NCBI GenBank assembly: GCA_017409845.1
Contig: JAFQRY010000012.1
Location: forward strand, 1-64,000
Source of the DNA: Clostridia bacterium
GTDB lineage: Bacteria > Bacillota > Clostridia > Oscillospirales > Acutalibacteraceae
Length of the DNA stretch: 64,000 nucleotides
Direction of reading: 5' to 3'
The first letter of the stretch is position 1. Each line of letters opens with the position of its first letter. The translations under genes and the position numbers were made by a program. This document shows positions 57,445 to 64,000 of this stretch, one piece after another. A model generated the notes under the pieces. It saw only the letters and a list, made by a program, of their open reading frames with translations. It searched no databases and was not told where the DNA came from.

Positions 57445-58605
57445 TTGGCAGATAAAAGAGATTATTATGAGGTTCTCGGCGTTTCAAAAAGTGCGAGCGA
57501 GGACGAGATAAAAAAAGCATACAGAAAAAAAGCCAAAGAATTTCACCCGGATCTTCATCCGGGTGATGCTGAGGCTGAAGCAAAATTCAAGGAAGCCAAC
57601 GAAGCCTATGAGGTGCTTTCCGACAGCCAGAAAAAGGCACGCTATGACCAGTTCGGTCATGCAGGCGTAGATCCGAATTACGGTGCAGGCGGAGGCGGTG
57701 CATACGGCGGAGGCTTCGGCGGCTTTGATTTCGGCGACCTCGGCGATATTTTCGGTTCATTCTTCGGCGGAGGCTTCGGAGGCGGCAGACAGTCAAATCC
57801 CAATGCACCGAGAAGGGGCGAGGATGTTCAGGCGAGAGTAACAATTTCGTTTGAAGAGGCGGCAAAGGGCTGCAAGAGAACGGTTGATATCAACCGTGTG
57901 GATACTTGCTCCGAATGCCACGGCTCGGGTGCAAAGGCAGGCACTTCACCCAAAACCTGCCCCGATTGCGGCGGCAGAGGCTATGTCAATGTTCAGCAGA
58001 GAACCGCTTTCGGCGTTATCCAGACACAGAAGGCATGCCCCAAGTGTCAGGGTCAGGGAAAGGTTATTGAAAATCCGTGTGCAAAGTGCCGCGGAACGGG
58101 CAGAACATCAACCAAGACCTCAGTTGAGGTCAATATCCCCGCAGGTATTGATGACCGTCAGGTGTTCAACGTAAGCGGTGCAGGCAATGCAGGCATCAAC
58201 GGCGGACCGAAGGGTGACCTGAGAGTTGCCGTGTTTGTAAGACCGCATCCCTATTTTGAGCGTGACGGCTATAATGTATGGCTTGAGCAGAGAGTCAGCT
58301 ATTCTCAGGCTGTTCTCGGTGATAACCTTCGTATCAGCACTCTTGACGGCGATGTGAAGTTTGACCTTCCTGCAGGAACTCAGTCGGGAACAGTTTTCAG
58401 CCTTAAGGGCAAGGGAATTCAGATTCTCAACGGCAGGGGCAGGGGAGATCAGCTTGTACGCATTATTGTTGATGTTCCCAAGAATCTCACCCAGCGTCAG
58501 AAGGAGCTTCTTATTGAGTTTGAAAAGGAAATGGGTGTCAAAAGAGGTGCACCCGTCGGAAACGGCAAGGAAGGCTTCTTTGATAAGTTTAAAAATAAGA
58601 AATAA
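57445..58605 (+). CDS. dnaJ: Chaperone DnaJ (Hsp40, class A)
   Basis: J-domain co-chaperone that activates DnaK. 386 residues: J domain with HPD ([11 protein letters not shown]), a Gly/Phe-rich linker (about 78-115), four zinc-binding CxxCxGxG repeats ([32 protein letters not shown]) and the C-terminal substrate domains. The start is a TTG, chosen by GAGGAG 9 nt upstream and by [12 protein letters not shown] immediately after it. Last gene of the heat-shock operon; a hairpin terminator follows. Confidence 0.97.
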   Translation: MADKRDYYEVLGVSKSASEDEIKKAYRKKAKEFHPDLHPGDAEAEAKFKEANEAYEVLSDSQKKARYDQFGHAGVDPNYGAGGGGAYGGGFGGFDFGDLGDIFGSFFGGGFGGGRQSNPNAPRRGEDVQARVTISFEEAAKGCKRTVDINRVDTCSECHGSGAKAGTSPKTCPDCGGRGYVNVQQRTAFGVIQTQKACPKCQGQGKVIENPCAKCRGTGRTSTKTSVEVNIPAGIDDRQVFNVSGAGNAGINGGPKGDLRVAVFVRPHPYFERDGYNVWLEQRVSYSQAVLGDNLRISTLDGDVKFDLPAGTQSGTVFSLKGKGIQILNGRGRGDQLVRIIVDVPKNLTQRQKELLIEFEKEMGVKRGAPVGNGKEGFFDKFKNKK

Positions 58606-58607
58606 CG

Positions 58608-58635
58608 GTAGGGCGGGGGCTTGCTCCCGCCGTTT
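58608..58635 (+). terminator. Terminator after dnaJ made of a GTAGGGCGGG repeat hairpin
   Basis: GGCGGGGG and CTCCCGCC form the stem, followed by GTTTT. The flanks GTAGGGCGGG and CCCGCCGT match the last hairpin of the dispersed repeats at 20229 and 38334, so a repeat module seems to serve as terminator. Confidence 0.65.
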
Positions 58636-58653
58636 TACTTGTAAGGTGAAATT

Positions 58654-59307
58654 ATGAAATACGAAGCAGTGATATTTGACCTTGACGGCACTCTGACCGA
58701 CACGCTTGCCGATTTACGGAACAGCGTTAATTACGCTCTTTCGGAATACGGATTCCCTGAAAGAACAACCGAAGAAATCCGCTCGTTCGTCGGCAACGGA
58801 GTCAGAAGGCTCGTTTATCTGAGCGTTCCCGAAAATACGCCCGAAGAAATAACAGAAGAATGCCTTCTGAAATTCAAAGAGCATTATGCGGCAAATTCTC
58901 TTGTTGAAACAGAGCCGTATGACGGCATAACCGGAATGCTTTCGGAACTGAAAAAAGAAAAAATAAAAACCGCCGTTGTCACCAACAAGATGCATCAGGC
59001 GGCAGAGAATATAGTGAAGCATTTTTTCGGGGAGCTGATTGATGTGACCGTCGGTCAGCTTGACGGCGTTGCACAGAAGCCTCAGCCCGACGGAGTGCTT
59101 AAAGTGCTCGGAATGCTCGGAGTGTCAAAAGATAAATCCGTTTATGTCGGCGATTCCGAGGTTGACTGCATAACAGCAAAAAACGCAGGCGTGCCGTGCA
59201 TCGGAGTAACATGGGGATTCCGTGACCGTGATGCTCTTATTTCAAACGGAGCGGATATAATTGCGGATTCGGTTGATGAGCTTAAGAATAAACTGCAAAA
59301 AGAATAA
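58654..59307 (+). CDS. HAD-family phosphatase (phosphoglycolate phosphatase-like)
   Basis: 217 residues with the four HAD motifs: I, FDLDGTLTDT (nucleophile Asp); II, VVTNK; III, AQKPQPDG (Lys); IV, YVGDSEVD. The alpha-helical cap between motifs I and II places it in the Gph/PpaX subgroup, which clears 2-phosphoglycolate or pyrophosphate. AAGGTGAA lies before the ATG. It lies 48 nt after dnaJ with a terminator between, so it probably has separate or only partial read-through expression. Exact substrate unknown. Confidence 0.88.
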   Translation: MKYEAVIFDLDGTLTDTLADLRNSVNYALSEYGFPERTTEEIRSFVGNGVRRLVYLSVPENTPEEITEECLLKFKEHYAANSLVETEPYDGITGMLSELKKEKIKTAVVTNKMHQAAENIVKHFFGELIDVTVGQLDGVAQKPQPDGVLKVLGMLGVSKDKSVYVGDSEVDCITAKNAGVPCIGVTWGFRDRDALISNGADIIADSVDELKNKLQKE

Positions 59308-59334
59308 CCGTCGGGTTGCCCCAACGGTTATTCT
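59301..59334. terminator. Bidirectional terminator after the HAD gene
   Basis: AGAATAACCGTCGGG pairs with CCCAACGGTTATTCT (one mismatch) around TTGC, then TTTTATTTT. The stem includes the stop codon of the HAD gene and also serves the convergent minus-strand gene. Confidence 0.85.
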
Positions 59335-59375
59335 TTTATTTTATAACTCCTCTGTCCCTACAAGGCACGGAATAA

Positions 59376-60632
59376 TCAGATATAGTAATTGATGAATGAA
59401 GAAATTTCTCCGAAGAAATATCCGAGATAAGGTGAGTTGAAAAGTCTTTCGAGCTGATACATGAAGTATTCAAAATCGCCGTATGCAAGAGCATCTGCCA
59501 TGTATTCAAGGCGATATACGATGAAATCAAGACCATTTTCTATAATAGAAATAAGGTTTTCTGAGAAGCGGTCAAAGTTTTCGTTGAATGAAGCTGCTTC
59601 GATAGAGCAGGGCTCTTCAATGAAGCGGTGGTCAGCCATGCCTGCAACAAAACAGATTTCGCCTTCGTCGTTATAGTCAAGGTATGCGTAAACATAAACT
59701 TCCTTGCCGTTGGGAAGAGTAATTGTGTTGTTGGTATATGAAGGACCGTAATAGAATTCAAATGCCTGAGATGTGCCGTCTGTGAAGTTTACAATAACAT
59801 ATTCGGGTTCATCGCCAAGGTCAAAATATTCGATGTTGCCATCGTAATAGTATTTTGCATCGAGGTGTCTGTCGTTCTTCTGAAGCTCAATGCTGTCAAC
59901 GAAATATGTGATTTCATAGAAGTTGGCATAAACCTCTGTTTCATTGCCGAGGAAGTCGTAGATAATTACATTTTCGCCTTCGGCAAGAGTGCCGTTTGTG
60001 CTGAAGACTGTATATTCATAAGTGTAATTGAAGATTTTGCCGTTTGTGAATTCTGCGGTGTATCTTGCAGGGATTTCAACAAAATTTCCTTCTTCGCTAT
60101 AATAAATCTCGTCACCGAAGATAAGGCATGAAAGGTCTTCTTCATTAAACTTGAGCTCGCTGAGCTCGCCGAGATATTCAATGCTGATATTTGTATCCAA
60201 ATCAAAATACAGATCGGAAGCGATAAGAGCTGTGCCTGCGGGAAGATAATAAATCTCACCGTAGATATAATCTTCTTCTTCTGTTACATAATACATGCAT
60301 TCGTAGTCGGCAGAATTGGTTGCTTCACCATTTTTATATTCGTCTGCAACCATAAACCACTCGTCGGATGTAATGAAATAGTAGCCTGCCTGAGCAGCTT
60401 CAAATTCATAAACCTTTTCGATATAGGCGTCGCTGTTGCCGTTGATTGCGTTTTCGCCTTCTTTGAGTGTGCCGCCGAACTCATAGAAGTTGACATACTC
60501 TTCGCCGTCTTCGTAGATGGTTGACCACTTGATTTCATCGCCGATGTCGGCTGCAAATGCGTTTGTTGCACCCATGCCGAGAAGCATTGCGATGCTGAGG
60601 ATGATTGCGAGAACTTTTTTTGCTGTTTTCAT
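59376..60632 (-). CDS. Secreted acidic protein of unknown function (418 aa)
   Basis: Signal peptide MKTAKKVLAIILSIAMLLGM, cut near AFA-ADI. The mature protein is acidic, rich in Tyr, Glu and Asp, and almost lysine-poor, with internal repeats of the kind TLKEGENAI / TLAEGENVI after a YEFGG or VFSTNG strand. This suggests two or more beta-sandwich modules. No anchor motif, no lipobox, no known domain recognised. GGAGG precedes the ATG. A small HTH regulator is encoded divergently 234 bp away. Not clearly related to the three small secreted paralogues. Confidence 0.75.
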   Translation of the reverse strand: MKTAKKVLAIILSIAMLLGMGATNAFAADIGDEIKWSTIYEDGEEYVNFYEFGGTLKEGENAINGNSDAYIEKVYEFEAAQAGYYFITSDEWFMVADEYKNGEATNSADYECMYYVTEEEDYIYGEIYYLPAGTALIASDLYFDLDTNISIEYLGELSELKFNEEDLSCLIFGDEIYYSEEGNFVEIPARYTAEFTNGKIFNYTYEYTVFSTNGTLAEGENVIIYDFLGNETEVYANFYEITYFVDSIELQKNDRHLDAKYYYDGNIEYFDLGDEPEYVIVNFTDGTSQAFEFYYGPSYTNNTITLPNGKEVYVYAYLDYNDEGEICFVAGMADHRFIEEPCSIEAASFNENFDRFSENLISIIENGLDFIVYRLEYMADALAYGDFEYFMYQLERLFNSPYLGYFFGEISSFINYYI

Positions 60633-60792
60633 TTTGAGTAACCTCCGTTTTATTTTTTACCTGCATAGCGCATACAGGTTATTTACATTTTAATTCAAAA
60701 AAGTAAAAAAGTAAACATAAAACATGAATTTTTTTGCAATTTTGGTAAAATTTTCTATATTTTACATTATAGCACTGACAAATCGGTTAGTC

Positions 60793-60819
60793 AACCTTTA
60801 AGTAGACTACCTTAAGGTT
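60793..60819. promoter_or_regulatory. Imperfect palindrome in the divergent gap (operator candidate)
   Basis: AACCTTTAAGTAG and CTACCTTAAGGTT form an interrupted inverted repeat about 25 bp before the -10 box of the small HTH gene. It could be its operator. No protein assignment is possible from sequence alone. Confidence 0.35.
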
Positions 60820-60866
60820 AATTTTATGGTAAAATACATTTTGATATAATTATGTTGGTGATTTAT

Positions 60867-61067
60867 ATGATTAAAACTAATGTCCAAAAGCTCCTCAATG
60901 AAAGGGGAAAGACAAGATACTGGCTTGTAAAGCAGATGCAGACCACATACAAGACGGTCAACAAGCTCTGCGACAACACTCTGACCGGAATCCAGCTTGA
61001 AACAATCGAGAAACTTTGCAACCTCCTCGATTGCACACCCGGCGATTTGTTTACCGTAGAAAAGTAA
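60867..61067 (+). CDS. Small Cro/CI-type HTH regulator (YozG-like)
   Basis: 66 residues consisting of one helix-turn-helix domain. RYWLVKQMQTTYKTVNKLCD gives the HTH, and LETIEKLCNLLDCTPGDLF the typical last helices of this short XRE subgroup. The ATG at 60867 is preferred, with GGTG 6 nt upstream and family-like MIKTNVQKLL; an ATG five codons earlier lies next to the -10 box TATAAT (60845-60850). It is divergent from the secreted acidic protein gene. The target is unknown; autoregulation is likely. Confidence 0.85.
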   Translation: MIKTNVQKLLNERGKTRYWLVKQMQTTYKTVNKLCDNTLTGIQLETIEKLCNLLDCTPGDLFTVEK

Positions 61068-61160
61068 TCCTGCCTTTCCGTAATATCTAAGACAACACTT
61101 TTCTTCAGAAGGTTCACTTTTTCAGGAATTTTTTTCGGATTTTTTTGAAAGAAAAATTTG

Positions 61161-61189
61161 TTGACAAACATCGAAGCGTGATATATAAT
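61161..61189 (+). promoter_or_regulatory. Consensus sigma-A promoter of metK
   Basis: TTGACA (61161-61166) and TATAAT (61184-61189) with a 17-bp spacer, both perfect consensus. It starts just ahead of the riboswitch. Confidence 0.9.
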
Positions 61190-61209
61190 AAAGTGTCAAT
61201 AGAATATGT

Positions 61210-61305
61210 CCTTATTAAGAGAGGCTGAGGGACAGGCCCTTTGAAGCCCGGCAACCTGTGTTATGCAAGGTGCTAATTCCTGCGGCGTAAAGCCGGAAAA
61301 TAAGG
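61210..61305 (+). promoter_or_regulatory. SAM-I (S-box) riboswitch aptamer
   Basis: The conserved S-box core is visible: AGAGAGGCTGAGGGAC, GCCCTTTGAAGCCCGGCAACC, then a P3-P4 region and the closing P1 strand AATAAGG, which pairs with CCTTATT at the start. It senses S-adenosylmethionine. Here it controls metK, the enzyme that makes SAM, giving feedback shut-off by transcription termination. Confidence 0.95.
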
Positions 61306-61312
61306 TGTTTTC

Positions 61313-61344
61313 AACCACTGAAGACTCCTTCAGTGGTTATTTTT
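61313..61344 (+). terminator. Riboswitch expression-platform terminator
   Basis: AACCACTGAAG pairs with CTTCAGTGGTT around ACTC, followed by ATTTTT. It lies 7 nt after the aptamer, as expected for SAM-induced termination. The start of metK is 45 nt further on. The gap 61068-61160 upstream of the promoter shows nothing else. Confidence 0.9.
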
Positions 61345-61389
61345 CAGGACTGAATCCATTGATAATACTATTCTGAATGAGGTAATAAT

Positions 61390-62535
61390 ATGGCAAACTA
61401 TTTATTTACTTCCGAATCCGTAACGGGCGGCCATCCCGACAAAATCTGTGACCAGATTTCCGATGCCGTTCTTGATGCGATTCTTGCAAAAGACCCCATG
61501 GGCAGAGTTGCCTGCGAAACCTGCTGCACAACCGGTATGGTTCTTGTTATGGGTGAAATTACCACCACAGCGGAAATTGATATTCCCAAAATCGTAAGAG
61601 AGGTTGTTGACGATATCGGCTACAACAATGCCGAATACGGCTTTGACTGCAACACCTGTGCTGTTATGACTGCTCTTGACAAGCAGTCGGGCGATATTGC
61701 AATGGGTGTTGACAGACTCGGTGCAGGCGACCAGGGTATGATGTTCGGCTTCGCTTGTGACGAAACTCCCGAGCTTATGCCTCTTCCCATTTCTCTTGCA
61801 CACAAGCTTTGTGCAAAGCTTACCGAAGTCCGTAAGGACGGTACTCTCGGCTATCTCCGCCCCGACGGCAAGAGCCAGGTTACCGTTGAATATGATGAAA
61901 ACAACGTTCCCGTCAGAGTTGATACAGTTGTTATTTCTTCTCAGCATGCAGCCGATGTTACTCTTGAACAGATAAGAGCGGATATCGTTGAAAAGGTTAT
62001 CAAGCCCGTTATTCCTGCGGAAATGCTTGACGAAAACACAAAGTATCACATCAATCCCACCGGCAGATTCGTAACCGGCGGCCCTCAGGGTGACAGCGGT
62101 CTTACCGGCAGAAAGATTATTGTTGATACATACGGCGGATATGCACGCCACGGCGGCGGTGCATTCAGCGGAAAGGACCCCACAAAGGTTGACCGCTCGG
62201 CAGCATATGCCGCACGCTATGTTGCAAAGAATATTGTTGCTGCAGGCCTTGCAAAGAAATGTGAGGTTGAGCTTGCATATGCAATCGGTGTTGAGCAGCC
62301 CGTTTCCGTTTTTGTTGATACCTTCGGCACAGGCAAAATTACCGACAGCGAAATTTCTGCAATTGTAAACAAGCTTTTCGACCTCAGCCCTGCAGGTATC
62401 ATCAAGACCCTTGACCTGAGAAGACCTATATACAGACAGGTTGCAGCCCTCGGTCACATCGGCAGAACGGATATCGACCTTCCCTGGGAGAAAACCGACA
62501 GAGTTGACGATATCAGAAATGCCGCAAACATTTAA
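61390..62535 (+). CDS. metK: S-adenosylmethionine synthetase
   Basis: Forms SAM from methionine and ATP. 381 residues with [20 protein letters not shown], the ATP motif [12 protein letters not shown], and the P-loop-like [26 protein letters not shown] lies before the ATG. It is controlled by the SAM riboswitch directly upstream and ended by a strong terminator, forming a single-gene unit. An open frame on the opposite strand over most of the gene is only a shadow. Confidence 0.98.
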   Translation: MANYLFTSESVTGGHPDKICDQISDAVLDAILAKDPMGRVACETCCTTGMVLVMGEITTTAEIDIPKIVREVVDDIGYNNAEYGFDCNTCAVMTALDKQSGDIAMGVDRLGAGDQGMMFGFACDETPELMPLPISLAHKLCAKLTEVRKDGTLGYLRPDGKSQVTVEYDENNVPVRVDTVVISSQHAADVTLEQIRADIVEKVIKPVIPAEMLDENTKYHINPTGRFVTGGPQGDSGLTGRKIIVDTYGGYARHGGGAFSGKDPTKVDRSAAYAARYVAKNIVAAGLAKKCEVELAYAIGVEQPVSVFVDTFGTGKITDSEISAIVNKLFDLSPAGIIKTLDLRRPIYRQVAALGHIGRTDIDLPWEKTDRVDDIRNAANI

Positions 62536-62550
62536 AAATGCTTATTATTG

Positions 62551-62579
62551 ACGGATGTCCTTCGGGGCATCCGTTTTTT
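62551..62579 (+). terminator. Strong terminator after metK
   Basis: ACGGATGTCC pairs with GGGCATCCGT around the stable TTCG tetraloop, then TTTTT. Confidence 0.9.
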
Positions 62580-62675
62580 GTGTTCCGACAACTGAACTAT
62601 ATCACAAAAATCCGAGATTTATCTTATTTGTAATTTTTGAAGCTTTTTTTGTAATTTTTGATGCAGAGAAACAGA

Positions 62676-62707
62676 AACCGCCGCTGCCCTTTCGGGCAAC
62701 GGCGGTT
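62676..62707 (-). terminator. Terminator of the truncated transporter gene
   Basis: On the minus strand AACCGCCGTTGCCC pairs with GGGCAGCGGCGGTT around GAAA (14 bp, one G-T). A short T-containing tail follows. Confidence 0.8.
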
Positions 62708-62732
62708 GTTAATCTGAAATCGTATCAGTGAT

Positions 62733-64000
62733 TTATTTGTTTTTCTTTGCTGCTTTTTCAGCCTTGATTTTTTCTGCATGAGCCTTTTCTTCGGCTGCAA
62801 GACGCTTTGCTTCGGCAATCGCATCTGCCTGAGCCTTTTCGTGGCGTGCCTTTGCTTCTTCATACAATGCTGATATTTCATCAAACTTTGTATAGTTTTC
62901 GTTCTGCACAAGAAGTTTCTGTGCATTAATATAGGGCTTCGCTGCACGGTTATAAACCGAGTTTTCCGTGGTCGCATTTTTAAGCTCGTTTTCAACAGCC
63001 TTCTGCTCAGCCTTGATGCTTTTTACTGCCTTCATATATTTGTCAATATCGGGCTTGCATTTGCGGTCTCTTGCATCATAAAGCTTTTTATAAGTTGCTT
63101 CAAGCTCTTCCGCAAGCTTGTCTTCTTTATCAAAGAGTACCTCAAAAACGCTTGCATCAAATTCCTTGATTCCGCCGGGGAAATGCTTGTCTGCCGATTT
63201 TTTTGCATAAGCAAAATCTCTTGCCTTTGCGATTGCATCTTTTCTGAATTCTTTTTCTTCCTTTGTTTCCTTGGGAAGAGCCTTTGCTTCGGCAATGGCG
63301 GATTTATCAAAGCTGTAGATTGCTTCGTAGCCGGCACTGACGGTTTTGCGAGCTTCTTCAAGCTGTACTTTGCCGTAAGGTGTGTTGAAGCGGTTCATTT
63401 CATCATTGACAAATTTTGAAATTTCAATGTTCTGGTTGAAGAGAACGGCATCCTTATAAGCCTTCTTTGCAGCCTTCTTTTCTTCTTTTGATGAAGCCTG
63501 CTTCTTTGCTGCCTTGAGCTCCTTGAGATTCTTGGGCTGAGCATTTCTGAAGCCGTCAGCCTCTCTGATGATTTCGATTGTTTCAACAAGATCTCTGTCT
63601 TTGAGAACACCGTTTCCGTAGTCCTCGAAAAGTGCACGGATTTTGAGAACCTTTATCATGCCCTGCTGCTTGATTTCGGAAAGATCATAGAAGAAATAAG
63701 GAAGAACGTTCATAAACGCACCGAGAACGGATACAGAAATAAGAACGCCGAAAATGCTTATGAAGGTTTCTTTATGGTAAAGAACATTATATACATTTGT
63801 CGGGTCAAGAAGCTCACCCTCCTGAGCAATAATTTCGGGGAGAAGCTCCTTGAGCTTTGTTTCGTTGAAGCCTACTTCCTTATAGATAGCGGGAAGAACG
63901 GAGCTTGTTACCATTGTAACAATGCTTCCTATAAGACCTACTGCGGCAAACATGCCGTCGATTCTTTCGCCGGTGATATACTGCTGATAGTCACGGATAT
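62733..64000 (-). CDS. GPH-type MFS transporter with long charged C-terminal tail (N-terminus beyond window)
   Basis: The frame stays open to the right edge, so the N-terminal part is missing. The first visible residues, IRDYQQYITGERIDGMFAAV, match the motif before the second half of GPH transporters. Two or three membrane helices follow, to about FGVLISVSVLGAFMNVLPYF. Then comes a cytoplasmic region of more than 300 residues with GMIKVLKIRALFEDYGNG and a long Ala/Lys/Glu-rich, coiled-coil-like stretch ending KAAKKNK. This tail is far longer than in MelB-like proteins. Substrate and tail function unknown. A terminator follows on the minus strand. Confidence 0.82.
   Translation of the reverse strand, partial: IRDYQQYITGERIDGMFAAVGLIGSIVTMVTSSVLPAIYKEVGFNETKLKELLPEIIAQEGELLDPTNVYNVLYHKETFISIFGVLISVSVLGAFMNVLPYFFYDLSEIKQQGMIKVLKIRALFEDYGNGVLKDRDLVETIEIIREADGFRNAQPKNLKELKAAKKQASSKEEKKAAKKAYKDAVLFNQNIEISKFVNDEMNRFNTPYGKVQLEEARKTVSAGYEAIYSFDKSAIAEAKALPKETKEEKEFRKDAIAKARDFAYAKKSADKHFPGGIKEFDASVFEVLFDKEDKLAEELEATYKKLYDARDRKCKPDIDKYMKAVKSIKAEQKAVENELKNATTENSVYNRAAKPYINAQKLLVQNENYTKFDEISALYEEAKARHEKAQADAIAEAKRLAAEEKAHAEKIKAEKAAKKNK

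Noticed and set aside
61402-62457. 351-codon minus-strand frame over metK
   Set aside because: metK is certain on the plus strand; the reverse frame is open only because of codon bias and encodes nothing recognisable.
1-64000. Prophage, transposase or plasmid genes
   Set aside because: No integrase, transposase, capsid, Rep or toxin-antitoxin gene is visible; the only mobile-looking items are non-coding repeats.

Overview
The window comes from a Gram-positive, endospore-forming member of the Bacillota, class Clostridia, and most resembles an uncultured gut Oscillospiraceae-type bacterium. The evidence is a PolC-type replicative polymerase, spoIVB and spo0A side by side, HrcA with a CIRCE operator, an S-box (SAM-I) riboswitch before metK, and RBS sequences of the AGGAGG type. 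No rRNA, tRNA, IS transposase, phage gene or CRISPR array was seen.

Region 1 (1-20149, + strand) holds three consecutive giant genes. Each encodes a secreted protein built from InlB/Listeria-Bacteroides-type repeats (the GYTFxGW motif, about 7, 22 and 31 copies) interleaved with MucBP-like modules. All three end in the same module, followed by a dockerin-like domain with two calcium loops and a short DQTTG-type tail. The first gene runs off the left edge. Proteins 2 and 3 (2375 and 3467 residues) have signal peptides and an uncharacterised N-terminal module, which is duplicated in protein 3. No sortase motif was seen, so attachment through a dockerin-cohesin contact is the simplest idea. A predicted cytoplasmic GH89 alpha-N-acetylglucosaminidase follows on the opposite strand and suggests use of host or mucin-type glycans.

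Region 2 (22891-38166, + strand) is the conserved run pyrH-frr-uppS-cdsA-dxr-rseP-ispG-polC (UMP kinase, ribosome recycling, isoprenoid and phospholipid precursors, site-2 protease, replication). It is followed by a condensation-fold acyltransferase-like gene, a zinc-ribbon membrane protein, an M20 peptidase and a glycerate kinase.

Region 3 (38167-48121) mixes dispersed palindromic repeats, three paralogous small secreted proteins (one with a frameshifted signal peptide), spoIVB-spo0A, a copper module (csoR-copA, with a CopZ domain fused to CopA) and a SulP anion transporter.

Region 4 (48168-62535) carries hemW, lepA, a GPH sugar symporter and a GtrB-like glycosyltransferase on the minus strand. 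The heat-shock operon hrcA-grpE-dnaK-dnaJ, with its CIRCE site, and a HAD phosphatase are on the plus strand. Then come an unknown secreted protein, a small Cro/CI-type regulator, and metK under a SAM riboswitch. The right edge cuts a second GPH-type transporter with a long charged cytoplasmic tail.

The most unusual content is the trio of dockerin-bearing giant repeat proteins and the intergenic repeats: a two-copy ~160 bp element, a GTGATAT-spaced hairpin ladder, and a 115 bp MITE-like element with terminal inverted repeats.
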